The notes under the pieces are model-generated. The model ran no database searches. It was given only the letters and a program-made list of their open reading frames with translations, and was not told the origin of the DNA. Below are positions 52,118 to 61,870 of a stretch of 64,000 nt of DNA, piece after piece. The translations under genes and the position numbers were made by a program. The stretch is taken from positions 441,133 to 505,132 of the forward strand of contig NZ_KB913017.1 in NCBI RefSeq assembly GCF_000383975.1. The letters run 5' to 3'. The stretch's first letter is position 1. The number at the start of each line of letters is the position of its first letter. The DNA comes from Natronorubrum tibetense GA33. Lineage in GTDB: Archaea > Halobacteriota > Halobacteria > Halobacteriales > Natrialbaceae.

Positions 52118-53506
52118 TTACCGCTCGTTTCGGTCCGGTTGTATCTGAAAATGATCAGTCTGTCGCGCACGAACTCTCTCGGGATTGATGGGTTCGCCGT
52201 CGACGGTGACCGACTCGCCGCTCGCGAGCGCGCCGAACTTCGGTCCCTCCGGAACGCCGGCCTCGAGCGCCAGCGCCGGGTCGAAGGCGCTCCGCTCGGC
52301 GATCACGGCGTCGTCATCGCGGGTCACCGAGTCGTACTTCGCCTCGAGGACGGTCGCCAGTTCCGCAACGATCGTCTCGCGCGCGCCCCCCGAATCGAGG
52401 GTCGAGTCGTCGGCCGAATCGTCACTGCCGGCCTCTGGTATCGCGACTCGAGCGCCGACCCGACTACCGCCGTTTTCGGTCGTGAAGGCGACGGCGTTTG
52501 TCTCGACGATCTCCCGCACGCGATCGGGGTCGATCCCCTCCGCGGCGTCGACCAGGTCGGACGGGAGGTCGACGACGTCGAACGCGGCGTCCCGGCGATC
52601 ACCGAACCGGATTCCGTCCTCGACGCTCCCGAGCGCGGACTCGACGTCGCCGACCAGGTCGAGCGAGCGGTCGCCGACCTCGCGCAACCAGGTCTCGGTC
52701 ACGAGTCGGCAGTCCAGCTCCGCGAGCGTCTCCTCGAGCACCGGCCACTCGCCGTCGATCACGGCGATGTCGGTCCCGCTGGCATCGAACGCCGCCTCGA
52801 GGACGTCTCGGTGGGCGCTCGGATGGCCCATCGCCTCGAGCGCCCAGTCGGCGGCGACGTGGCCCACAGCCCACGGCGTCTCGCGGACGATGCGCTCGAA
52901 TCGCGGGACGTAGTGGTTTCCGCCGAAGCCGACAAGCTGCCTACTCCGGTGCGGTTCGACCCCCCGAAGCCCGAGGATTGCGCGAGCGACGGCGGCCGCG
53001 CCCTCGGGGTCGTCCCACTGCTCGTCGTCGCTGCCGAGTTCGGCGAATAGCGACGGACAGCCGACGTCGGTGGGGCCGTGGTGGGTACACTCCAGCCCGA
53101 CGTCGTAGCCATCCGGTGCGTGTTCGTCGAACGCCTCGAGCAACCGGGCGAGCGCGTTCGGTGGTGTCTCGGCGACGGCGTCGTCCTCGCCGCCGAACTC
53201 GGCCGGGCCGAAGTTTCCCGTGACGTGGCCCGTCAACAACGGCCCCGTGTCGCCGGAGTGACGCGAGGCGAAGACGAGCAGATCGGGGTCGCAGTCGAAG
53301 GCGTCGGCGGGGCGCTCGAGCTCGAGGTGGAGGGCCTCGAAGGAGCGAAGTTCGACGCCGTCGAGTCGGTAGACTGTCCCACCTCCTTCGGCGGCGGGCC
53401 GTGAGTTGTCGGGCACGGTTTCCCAGTCGGCGAGTTCGCGGAGTTGGTCGCAGATGTGGACCGACGCGCGATCAGCCCGACTCTCGACGATAGCGAGATC
53501 GGTCAT
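52118..53506 (-). CDS. dtdA: D-aminoacyl-tRNA deacylase (DtdA, archaeal)
   Basis: 462 aa. The DUF516/DtdA fold: DLLVFASRHSGDTGPLLTGH and YDVGLECTHHGPTDVGCPSL early, GFGGNHYVPRFERIVRETPW later. It removes D-amino acids from tRNA. Divergent partner of the BAT regulator; near ftsZ, which I think is a common haloarchaeal neighbourhood. Confidence 0.9.
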   Translation of the reverse strand: MTDLAIVESRADRASVHICDQLRELADWETVPDNSRPAAEGGGTVYRLDGVELRSFEALHLELERPADAFDCDPDLLVFASRHSGDTGPLLTGHVTGNFGPAEFGGEDDAVAETPPNALARLLEAFDEHAPDGYDVGLECTHHGPTDVGCPSLFAELGSDDEQWDDPEGAAAVARAILGLRGVEPHRSRQLVGFGGNHYVPRFERIVRETPWAVGHVAADWALEAMGHPSAHRDVLEAAFDASGTDIAVIDGEWPVLEETLAELDCRLVTETWLREVGDRSLDLVGDVESALGSVEDGIRFGDRRDAAFDVVDLPSDLVDAAEGIDPDRVREIVETNAVAFTTENGGSRVGARVAIPEAGSDDSADDSTLDSGGARETIVAELATVLEAKYDSVTRDDDAVIAERSAFDPALALEAGVPEGPKFGALASGESVTVDGEPINPERVRARQTDHFQIQPDRNER

Positions 53507-53704
53507 ACTCGCACACGCGAACTGGGGACCGGTAACGTCGTCGGTTTCGGATAGTTGTTCGCCGGGTGTCAGCGTCGCTACCGCCGCTATGGCATAAAGC
53601 CGTGGCGATGGCTACCATCGGTTTTTCCCGTTCGGGAATAGTCGTTAGTAACCTGCATAATCATTGCTGATAATCGTCGCCCCTCCCATCGCGTTCAACT
53701 ACCT

Positions 53705-56251
53705 ATGACTGATTACCCGTCGAAGTGTGACGACTCAGCGACCGATTCCTCGCCGGAGAGTGACGAATCGACAAGCGAGTCACTGTCAGAGACCGGTGAC
53801 AGCCTGGACGACGCCGACCCGACGGGAGACGCCGAGTTTCCGAACGGAATCAATCTCGACGTTCGCCAGCTGACCGACTTTGTCAGTGACCATGCCGTCT
53901 GGTTGCTCGACGCCGACGGTCGCGTCGCCACGTGGAACGAACGGGCGGCGGCGCTGACGGGACACGAGGAGAGTGAAATCGTCGGAACACAGTATCGGGT
54001 CTTTTTCCCGCCGGAGAGTCGCGAAACCGGACGGCCGGAGCAACTCCTCGAGCGGGCTCGTACCGAGGGACGGGTCGAAGACGACGGCTGGCGGCTCCGG
54101 AGCGACGGGGACCGGCTCTGGGTCCGCGAGGTGATCGCATCGATTCGAGGTGGTGAAACGGATACGGCGTCCGACCGAGAGGTGCCGTCAGCCGGGCGCG
54201 TCGGGGAGGCGAGTGGCGAACTGCTGGGTTACGCGATACTCGTCCACGATCGGACGGCGGCGTACGAACGGGAGCGGGAGCTTCGGGAAGAGCAGGCGTT
54301 CACGGAGAGCGTCTTCGAAGCACAGCCCGACATCGTCTACGCGTTCGACGCCGACGGGAACTACATCGAGTGGAACGATCGAGTACCGGAGGTAACGGGA
54401 TACACCGACGCGGAACTGGCCGAGATGGGACCTCTCGAGTTCGTGGCACCGGAGCACCGCGAGCGGATCGCCGCCGCCATCACGCGCGTTCTCGAGGAGG
54501 ACACCCACGTCACCGCCGAAGCAGATCTTCTCACGGAAGATGGCACCCGAATCCCCTACGAGTTCAACAGCGCGCGGATCACCGACGAAACCGGAACCGT
54601 CCTCGGCTTTACCGGTATCGGCCGGGACGTGAGCGACCGCAAGGCTCGCGAACGAGAACTGCGCGAAGAGAAAGCGCTCACGGAGAGCGTCTTCGAGGCC
54701 CAGCCGGACCTCCTCTACGCCTACGACACCGACCGCGATCTGATTCACTGGAACGACCAGTTCGAACAGCTCACCGGCTACGACACCGACAAACTCGAGG
54801 GGATGAACCCGCTCGAGTTTATCGCGCCGCCGGACCGAGAGCACATCGAGCGGGCGATCGAACGGATCATGGAAGACGGCGAGCGCGTCACCGCCGAGGG
54901 TCGCGTGCTGACGAAGGACGGAACGACCGTTCCGTACGAGTTCAACAGCGCGCGGATCACCGACGAAACGGGGACCGTCCTCGGTTTTACCGGCGTCGGT
55001 CGGGACATCACCGACCGAAAGATCCGGGAGCGCGAACTCGAGCGCCTCGAGCGACTCAACGCGACGATTCGAACGATCGACGAGACGATGGTCGCGGCGG
55101 AGACCCGTGACGAAATCGAGTCGGCGATCGTCGAGGCGTTCGCCGCCGCCGACGCCTACCGGTTCGCCATCATCGGCCGGGTCGACGCCGGCGTGGCGCT
55201 CGATCGGCTTCGGTGGGAGCCACAGGCGTGGGCCGGAATTGATGCGGACGGCGTCGAGAACGTCCGCTCGTCGTTCGTCGAGCCGGCCAACTATCCGGAC
55301 GAATCGCCGTTCGAGACGGGAGCCGTCCAGTGCTATCGACACCTTCGCGAGAGCGATGTCGACGAGCGGCGAGCCGACGCGCGAGATCGCGATTACGGTT
55401 CGGTGGCCGTCGTCCCGATCGACGCGAGCGGGCGCGCGTACGACCTACTCGTCGTTGCGGCCCGCGAATCGGCCGCGTTCGCCGACCGCGAGCGGGAAGT
55501 CCTCCAGGAGTTCGGCGGCACGATCGGGCACGCGATCAACGCGATGGCCGTCCGTCGACTCCTCTATTTAGATACTGTCGTCGAACTCGAATTCGAGTCG
55601 ACCGACCGGCAGGACGTCTGCATCGACCTCTCGGCCCGAACCGGCTGTCGCCTCTCCCTCGAGCACGTCTTGCCGCTGACCGACGAGCGGTACGTCTACT
55701 ACGTCACGGTCGGCGACACCGATCCGGAACGGATCCGCTCGGTCGCCGGCGATCACGGATCGATCAGCGAGGTCCGACGTATCGACACCAGCCGCGACGA
55801 CAGCCACTGGGAGTTCGTCGTTCAGGGTCCGACGGTCACCGGCCTGCTTGCGGATTACGGCGCTCGAATACGGTCGGAAGTCGTCGACGACGGCGTTGCG
55901 AGTTGCGTCGTCCAGGTCAGTCCGGACGTCGAGGTTCGCGACGTTGTCGAGGCGGTGACGTCGGCCTACCCCGAGATGCGACTCGTCTCGAAACGCACGG
56001 ACGAGCAGTCGATCGAGCCCCGCAGCGACTTCCGCCAACGGCTCGAGGACGAGTTGACGACGAAACAGCGAACCGCGCTCGAGGCGGCCTACTACGGCGG
56101 CTACTTCGAGTGGCCGACGCGAAACAGCGACGCGAGCGAGATCGCCGACCGACTCGGTATCGCTCGCCAGACGTTCCACCAGCATCTCCGGGTCGCACAG
56201 GAGAAACTCCTCACGGCGTACCTCGAGGACGGCGAGACGGGCGACGACTAA
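53705..56251 (+). CDS. PAS-PAS-PAS-GAF-BAT regulator with C-terminal HTH-10
   Basis: 848 aa. Three PAS domains (about residues 60-165, 195-310, 320-435), GAF-like (450-615), BAT output domain (625-780) and bacterio-opsin-activator HTH (LTTKQRTALEAAYYGGYFEW, then ASEIADRLGIARQTFHQHLR). The second and third PAS are near copies, 126 aa apart. Bat-type proteins respond to oxygen/light; target genes not visible here. Divergent from dtdA. Confidence 0.88.
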   Translation: MTDYPSKCDDSATDSSPESDESTSESLSETGDSLDDADPTGDAEFPNGINLDVRQLTDFVSDHAVWLLDADGRVATWNERAAALTGHEESEIVGTQYRVFFPPESRETGRPEQLLERARTEGRVEDDGWRLRSDGDRLWVREVIASIRGGETDTASDREVPSAGRVGEASGELLGYAILVHDRTAAYERERELREEQAFTESVFEAQPDIVYAFDADGNYIEWNDRVPEVTGYTDAELAEMGPLEFVAPEHRERIAAAITRVLEEDTHVTAEADLLTEDGTRIPYEFNSARITDETGTVLGFTGIGRDVSDRKARERELREEKALTESVFEAQPDLLYAYDTDRDLIHWNDQFEQLTGYDTDKLEGMNPLEFIAPPDREHIERAIERIMEDGERVTAEGRVLTKDGTTVPYEFNSARITDETGTVLGFTGVGRDITDRKIRERELERLERLNATIRTIDETMVAAETRDEIESAIVEAFAAADAYRFAIIGRVDAGVALDRLRWEPQAWAGIDADGVENVRSSFVEPANYPDESPFETGAVQCYRHLRESDVDERRADARDRDYGSVAVVPIDASGRAYDLLVVAARESAAFADREREVLQEFGGTIGHAINAMAVRRLLYLDTVVELEFESTDRQDVCIDLSARTGCRLSLEHVLPLTDERYVYYVTVGDTDPERIRSVAGDHGSISEVRRIDTSRDDSHWEFVVQGPTVTGLLADYGARIRSEVVDDGVASCVVQVSPDVEVRDVVEAVTSAYPEMRLVSKRTDEQSIEPRSDFRQRLEDELTTKQRTALEAAYYGGYFEWPTRNSDASEIADRLGIARQTFHQHLRVAQEKLLTAYLEDGETGDD

Positions 56252-56337
56252 CCGTCACGATTCTCTAGCTATATCTCCCGGTCATACCAGAGCACGCTGG
56301 TACACTCCTTTCCCGCACTCATCGTTTCTATCCGGCA

Positions 56338-57612
56338 ATGAATTTGGACCTCGCTACCGAGCAGACGACTACTGCGTTCGACGTTCTCGCCGATTCCGGC
56401 CGCCGACGTGTGCTTTCGACGCTTCTCGAACAGGACGAACCGCTCTCTCTGGAGACGCTCGCGACCGACGTCGCGGTCCGGGAGCACGGGTCTCCGGTCG
56501 TCACCGAAGCCCAGTCCCGGACGGTACACATCGAACTCGTCCACAATCACGTCCCGCGACTGCTCGACCTCGGTGTCCTTCGGGAGGTCGGCGACGACGA
56601 GACACGCCGCATCGCCCTCGCGGACCATCCGCTTCTCGAGGCCGAATGGGTCAGCCGTCTCCTCGAAACCTCGACCGACGGACCGGAATACGACGAAGGG
56701 ACGCTGAGTCGGACGCTCGATGCGTTCCAACCCGCACGTCGTCGAATCGCCTGTGCCGTACTCTCGAGACACGACGAGTCGCTTCCGGTCGCCGACCTGG
56801 CTGCGATGCTCGTCGCTCGGGAGGAAGACACCCGACTCGTCGACGTCAGCGAGACGGACTGGAGTCCCGTCGAGACGACGCTCACACACAATCACCTGCC
56901 AGCCCTCGACGACGTCGGCCTCGTCGAGTACGACGCCTCGAGTGAGACCGTCGCGCTCGCGACCGACGCCCCGCAGTGGCGAGCGAACTGGCTGGCCGCG
57001 AGTCCGCTCGGGGAGATCACCGCGAGACTCGAGCCGGCCCGGAAACAGTTCGCCGACGGCTCGATCGGGGCCGAATTCGATCCCGCGTCCGCGCTCGGTT
57101 CGTCGGCCTCGGGTGCGTGCTGGACGATCGAGGGGCGAGCGAACGTCGTGAGCCGAGCCCACGACATCGCCGACAGCGCCGAGGAGGAACTGTTCGTGAC
57201 GGTGCCGGACGCGGGGATGATCCAGAACGGCTGTCTCGAGCGCTGGCGGGCCGCCGCCGAGCGCGGCGTCAACGTCTACATCGGGTCGCGGTCACAGGAG
57301 GTCCGAGACGCCGTTCGCTCCGCCGTGCCGCAGGCGACCGTCTGTGAGCCGCAGTTCGACTGGCTGAACTATCCCGTCGACGGCGTCCACCACGGGCGAG
57401 TCGTGTTCGCCGACCGCGAACGAGTGCTGCTCGTAACGATCGACGACTCGGCTGCGACCGACAACCCGCACGTGACCGGGATCACCGGCGACGGGTCCGA
57501 GAACGCCCTTGCGATGCTCGTTCGCGAACACGTCGGGCCGCGACTGGACCGACTCGAGTCCCGATGTGCCGCCGGCGACTGGAGCGAGGAGGCGACGCCG
57601 TTTCCGCTGTGA
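56338..57612 (+). CDS. double DUF7344 regulator with C-terminal TrmB/PLD-like sensor
   Basis: 424 aa. Two consecutive DUF7344 winged helices, VLADSGRRRVLSTLLEQDEP with HIELVHNHVPRLLDLGVLRE, and FQPARRRIACAVLSRHDESL with VETTLTHNHLPALDDVGLVE, then a domain from about residue 225 with WRAAAERGVNVYIGSRSQEV and VHHGRVVFADRERVLLVTID that resembles TrmB/PLD-like sensing regions. Transcription regulator of unknown target. Confidence 0.8.
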   Translation: MNLDLATEQTTTAFDVLADSGRRRVLSTLLEQDEPLSLETLATDVAVREHGSPVVTEAQSRTVHIELVHNHVPRLLDLGVLREVGDDETRRIALADHPLLEAEWVSRLLETSTDGPEYDEGTLSRTLDAFQPARRRIACAVLSRHDESLPVADLAAMLVAREEDTRLVDVSETDWSPVETTLTHNHLPALDDVGLVEYDASSETVALATDAPQWRANWLAASPLGEITARLEPARKQFADGSIGAEFDPASALGSSASGACWTIEGRANVVSRAHDIADSAEEELFVTVPDAGMIQNGCLERWRAAAERGVNVYIGSRSQEVRDAVRSAVPQATVCEPQFDWLNYPVDGVHHGRVVFADRERVLLVTIDDSAATDNPHVTGITGDGSENALAMLVREHVGPRLDRLESRCAAGDWSEEATPFPL

Positions 57613-57718
57613 GCTCATTTTACGAGCAGTAGCGTCCGTCGCGACGGCCGATTCACCGAAACCACCAGTGCTTAACGGATGCCACCCACAGGTTGCGATA
57701 TGATTCGAGGTGTGAGCT

Positions 57719-58714
57719 ATGGTCAGCAGTGAAGGACTCGGTCGACTCGCGATTGTCGTGCTCGGCGCAGCAGTGTTCGCCGCCCTCGGCGTCGCCTTGT
57801 TCGTCGTCGCGCCGGCGAACATGACGGACCTCGTGGGCATCGTGCTCGCGCTCGTGGTCGTACTCGTCGGGCTCCGCATCGCGGGGAACATCGCGAATTC
57901 GGTGTTCCCGGGCTACGACGTCGCCGAGGTCGCGGTCGAGGGACCGATCACCCGCGACGGCGGCGGGGGACGATTTCCCTCGAGTCCGGGCTCGACTCCG
58001 GCCGACGATATAGTCGACCAGATCGACCGCGCCGACGAGGACGAGAGCGTCGACGCCTTACTCTTGAAACTCAACACGCCGGGCGGCGAGGTCGTCCCGA
58101 GCGACGACATCCGGCTCGCGGCCGAACGCTTCGACGGCCCGACGGTCGCGTACACGACGGACGTCTGTGCCAGCGGCGGCTACTGGATCGCCAGCGGCTG
58201 TGACGAACTCTGGGCTCGAGACGGCAGCATCGTCGGCTCCATCGGCGTCATCGGCTCCCGGGTGAACGCGAGCGACCTCGCGGAGAAGGTCGGACTCTCC
58301 TACGAGCGGTTTGCGGCGGGTGAGTTCAAGGACGCCGGAACGCCACTGAAAGACCTCGAGGAAAAGGAACGCGACTACCTGCAGGGACTGATCGACGACT
58401 ACTACGAGACGTTCGTCGAGCGGGTCAGCGACGGCCGCGACCTTGACAGCGAGTTCGTCCGGGACACGGAGGCTCGCATCTATCTCGGCGAGGAGGCCTA
58501 CGAGATGGACCTGGTCGACCACCTCGGGACGCGCCGAGAGATCGAGACCGAACTGGCCGACCGGCTGGATCGAGACGAAGTCTCCGTCGAGGAGTTCGAA
58601 CCCGACCGTCCGCTGATGGCCCGCGTCGGCACCGGTGCCCAGCAGATCGCCTACGCCTTTGGAGCCGGTATCTCCGGGCTCGCCGGGGACCGCGAGTTCC
58701 GACTGCGGACCTGA
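57719..58714 (+). CDS. sppA: signal peptide peptidase SppA-like (S49)
   Basis: 331 aa. Catalytic Ser152 (ASGGYW) and Lys204 (GEFKDAG) form the S49 dyad. Two N-terminal transmembrane helices (residues 8-32 and 36-58). Digests leftover signal peptides in the membrane. Third neighbour of regulators with no obvious operon. Confidence 0.88.
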   Translation: MVSSEGLGRLAIVVLGAAVFAALGVALFVVAPANMTDLVGIVLALVVVLVGLRIAGNIANSVFPGYDVAEVAVEGPITRDGGGGRFPSSPGSTPADDIVDQIDRADEDESVDALLLKLNTPGGEVVPSDDIRLAAERFDGPTVAYTTDVCASGGYWIASGCDELWARDGSIVGSIGVIGSRVNASDLAEKVGLSYERFAAGEFKDAGTPLKDLEEKERDYLQGLIDDYYETFVERVSDGRDLDSEFVRDTEARIYLGEEAYEMDLVDHLGTRREIETELADRLDRDEVSVEEFEPDRPLMARVGTGAQQIAYAFGAGISGLAGDREFRLRT

Positions 58715-58794
58715 GTCGACGCAGGCCGAACGCCGTCCGCCAACAATTCGAACGAGTAAGTGGTTTTATCGTCACACAGCATGGAACAGCAACC

Positions 58795-60108
58795 GTGACA
58801 ACGCTGGTCGTCTGTCTCGACCGGACCGACGACGTGGGACGCAAGACCGGTCTTCGGTCGCCCGTCGTCGGCTGGGAGGCAGTCCGCGCGCTCGTGACCG
58901 ACGTCGGACTCGCGGATCCGGAGGATTCGGGAGTCAACTCCCTGCTCGAGACGTTGCGCGTCGCCCAGGATCTCCGCGACGAGAACGAAGAGGTCGTCGT
59001 CGCGGTCGTCTCGGGGGACCGAGAGTCGATGGTCTCGGCGGACCGAGCCGTCGCAAAGCAGATCGACGAACTCGTGGCCACGTACGATCCGGACTCCGCA
59101 GTCGTCGTCATCGACAGCGCGGAGGACGAGCGACTGGTGCCGATCGTCGAGAGCCGCGTCCAGGTCGACTCGGTCGACCGCGTCGTGGTTCGACAGGCGC
59201 GGGACATCGAGTCGACCTACTACCTGCTCAAGCAGTTCCTCGCCGACGAGGAACTGCGCCAGACCGTGCTCGTGCCGATCGGGCTGACGTTTCTGGTCTT
59301 CCCGATGCTCGCGACGTTCCTCGGGCCCGCACAGGGAGCGGCCGCCATCACGACCGTCATCGGCATCTTCCTGCTCTACAAGGGGTTCAATATCGACGAC
59401 TGGATCGCTAGAGTCGGCCATCAGGTTCGCGAATCGCTGTACTCGGGGCAGGTCTCGGTCGTCACCTACGTCGTCGCCGCCGGCTTGACCCTCGTCGGCC
59501 TCTTCGCGGGGGTCCTCGGCGTCTCGAGTCTCGATGACCCACCGGGCGTCGTGATCCCGGCGATGCAGTTCGCCTTCGACGCCGTCCCGTGGCTCGCGAT
59601 GGCCGCCCTGACGGCCAGCGCCGGCCGACTGCTCGACGAGGCTATTAGCGACGAGCCGATCCGGACGTCTTTCCTCAATCTTCCCTTTATCGTCGTCTCC
59701 GTCTCGCTGGTGGTTCGCGGGTTCTCCGCGTACTTCCTCGAGCAACAGGGCGTCGAAGAGCCGTTCTCGGTGCCGGCCTACGAGTTCGGCGTGGTATCGA
59801 ACGAGAGCTTCACGATCACGGCCGGCGAGCGACTCGCGCTGTTCGTCGTCGTCGCGATCGTGATCAGTCTCGTCGGCGCGCGGGTCGCGTCGTACTTCAG
59901 CGGGACTCGAAACGGCGACGAAGCAGAACTCGCGGACGGCTCCGGGTCGACGATCGCCGAACCGGACCGGGAGTCGAGCGCAGACTCCCCGTCCGAACTC
60001 ACCGACGGCGGGCCGGCGAGGGAGTCCTCCCCGGCGATCGACTCGGAACCGACCGCCGACCCCGCGTCCGAGCCAGGTTCGAACGACGAACCGGATTCGA
60101 GGGAGTAA
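58795..60108 (+). CDS. DUF373 membrane protein
   Basis: 437 aa, GTG start. N-terminal cytoplasmic nucleotide-like domain (TLVVCLDRTDDVGRKTGLRS) then about six transmembrane helices (from residue 160) and an acidic, Ser/Pro-rich cytoplasmic tail from residue 375. DUF373 is widespread in archaea with unknown function. Confidence 0.82.
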   Translation: MTTLVVCLDRTDDVGRKTGLRSPVVGWEAVRALVTDVGLADPEDSGVNSLLETLRVAQDLRDENEEVVVAVVSGDRESMVSADRAVAKQIDELVATYDPDSAVVVIDSAEDERLVPIVESRVQVDSVDRVVVRQARDIESTYYLLKQFLADEELRQTVLVPIGLTFLVFPMLATFLGPAQGAAAITTVIGIFLLYKGFNIDDWIARVGHQVRESLYSGQVSVVTYVVAAGLTLVGLFAGVLGVSSLDDPPGVVIPAMQFAFDAVPWLAMAALTASAGRLLDEAISDEPIRTSFLNLPFIVVSVSLVVRGFSAYFLEQQGVEEPFSVPAYEFGVVSNESFTITAGERLALFVVVAIVISLVGARVASYFSGTRNGDEAELADGSGSTIAEPDRESSADSPSELTDGGPARESSPAIDSEPTADPASEPGSNDEPDSRE

Positions 60109-60162
60109 CACGCTCGCAGGACGACTCGGTACCCATTTACTCCCGTACGCGTACTGACGACC

Positions 60163-60888
60163 ATGAGCGACACAGACGGCACGTGGGTGAGTCTCTTTTC
60201 GGGCGGCAAGGATTCCTCCTGGGCGCTGTATCAGGCCCTCGAGGACGGACTCGAGGTCTCCCGCCTCGTCACGGTCCACCCGACGGGCGACTCCTACATG
60301 TACCACGTCCCCGCGACGGCTCTCGCCGCGCTCGCGGCCGAGAGCACCGGGATTCCGCTCGTCGACGTCGAGCCCGAGGACTTCGAGGCCGCCGACGCGG
60401 CCGACTCGGGAACGCAGGGCGACGACGAACTCGAGCCGCTCGAGGCCGCCCTGACCGAACTCGATAGCGAACTCGAGGGCGGCATCGCCGGCGTGACGGC
60501 GGGAGCCGTCGAGAGCGAGTACCAGACGAGCCGCATCCAGGGGATGTGCGACCGACTCGGCTGCGAGCTGTACGCCCCGCTCTGGCAGGAGGAGCCCCGC
60601 GAACTCGCGGACGCGATGCTCGAGGCCGGCTTCGAGATCAAACTCATCCAGGTCGCGGCGGAAGGGTTGGACGAGTCGTGGCTCGGTCGGACGCTCGACC
60701 GCGAAGCCATCGAGGAACTCGAGGAACTACACGAGGAGTACGGCGTCCACATCCTCGGAGAGGGCGGCGAATTCGAGACGCTGGTAGTGGATGGACCGCA
60801 CATGGACCGAAAGATCGACCTCGAGTACGAAATTGAGTGGGAGGGGACGCGGGGACGGCTGCGGATTACGGATGCAGAACTGGTCTAA
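60163..60888 (+). CDS. dph6: diphthine-ammonia ligase
   Basis: 241 aa. PP-loop SGGKDSS at residues 13-19 and QTSRIQGMCDRLGCELYAPL further on; GGEFETLVVDGPHMDRKIDL is the C-terminal conserved region. Last step of diphthamide on EF2. A terminator hairpin follows at 60912. Confidence 0.93.
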   Translation: MSDTDGTWVSLFSGGKDSSWALYQALEDGLEVSRLVTVHPTGDSYMYHVPATALAALAAESTGIPLVDVEPEDFEAADAADSGTQGDDELEPLEAALTELDSELEGGIAGVTAGAVESEYQTSRIQGMCDRLGCELYAPLWQEEPRELADAMLEAGFEIKLIQVAAEGLDESWLGRTLDREAIEELEELHEEYGVHILGEGGEFETLVVDGPHMDRKIDLEYEIEWEGTRGRLRITDAELV

Positions 60889-60911
60889 GATCACACTACC
60901 GCGAGCGAACA

Positions 60912-60943
60912 GCGAGAGCGTGCTCTCGCCAGACAGATTTTTT
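60912..60943 (+). terminator. hairpin plus T6 terminator after dph6
   Basis: gcgagagc-gt-gctctcgc stem (60912-60929) followed eight bases later by tttttt (60938-60943), 24 bp after the stop. Confidence 0.6.
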
Positions 60944-61052
60944 GTTCGAGGAGTCAACCGGAGGCTGACCCGAAAAAAACCTGTTCGTCTGGGAGCTTCG
61001 CGAACGCTACCGCATCGACCGCGAACTCGAGGACCCGTTCACCGAGTCGCGA

Positions 61053-61766
61053 TCAGCCGAGATCGACGGTCGATCCCGCCGCCTCGAGAACTGCCTCGCG
61101 GACGTCCCCGTCGGTGAACGTCCACCACGCGAGACGGTCGACCTCGAGCATCGTGTACGACGACTCGAGGGCCAGCCACTCGCCTGAGGCGATGGTCCGC
61201 AGATCGGTCGCCGTATCGAGGGGAGACGACTCGAGGTCGTCGTCGACGGCGTCAATCAGGGCCACGACTGTCGGATCGGGCGTGATCGCCTCGATCCCCG
61301 CGAGCTGGCGGAGGGACTGAAAACTCGAGGGACCGACGCCGGCGATCGAACCGATGGGATCCGCGTCGTAGCGATAGGGGTCCGCCGCGCTCGCCCAGCC
61401 GACGAGCGCGGCCAGATCGTCGGTTTCCGGCCGATCCGCGAGCACGCGGGCGGCCTCGAGCAGGACGTGGCGTTTTCGCTGCGCGCCGAACGCGTCGATC
61501 AGGTCCTCGTCCTCGAGATCGAGCGTCGCCAGCGCGTCGAACGAATCGACGCGACCGGTCATCACGAACGCCTCGCGGAACCGTTCGACGGTCGGCTTGA
61601 CGCCACCGACAAACCCCTGTCCAGTCGTCGACGCGGCGGCCTCGGCCAGCAGGAGCCGGGGATCGTCGCCGCTCCAGCGGCGATGCTCGCGGAAGGCCGC
61701 TGCGAGGTCCTCGCAGGGAACGCCCTCGGCGTGCCGGTCGAGGATCGACTGCACCCTCTCGGACAT
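61053..61766 (-). CDS. helix-hairpin-helix / DNA-glycosylase-like fold protein
   Basis: 237 aa from ATG 61766 (61781 also possible). SIAGVGPSSFQSLRQLAGIE is a helix-hairpin-helix loop of the HhH-GPD type; DPTVVALIDAVDDDLE places an Asp 20 residues later, as in glycosylases with an Asp catalytic residue. No FeS-cluster Cys set. Could be an unusual DNA glycosylase or non-catalytic relative. Confidence 0.6.
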   Translation of the reverse strand: MSERVQSILDRHAEGVPCEDLAAAFREHRRWSGDDPRLLLAEAAASTTGQGFVGGVKPTVERFREAFVMTGRVDSFDALATLDLEDEDLIDAFGAQRKRHVLLEAARVLADRPETDDLAALVGWASAADPYRYDADPIGSIAGVGPSSFQSLRQLAGIEAITPDPTVVALIDAVDDDLESSPLDTATDLRTIASGEWLALESSYTMLEVDRLAWWTFTDGDVREAVLEAAGSTVDLG

Positions 61767-61870
61767 GTAGCTTGTCGACACACATCACACGGGAGACGTA
61801 TAGCTGTATCGTCCAGCAGTGGCTCAACTGCTGTCCGTCGGGGGTCGCTGGCGAGAACACCGACGCCTGC

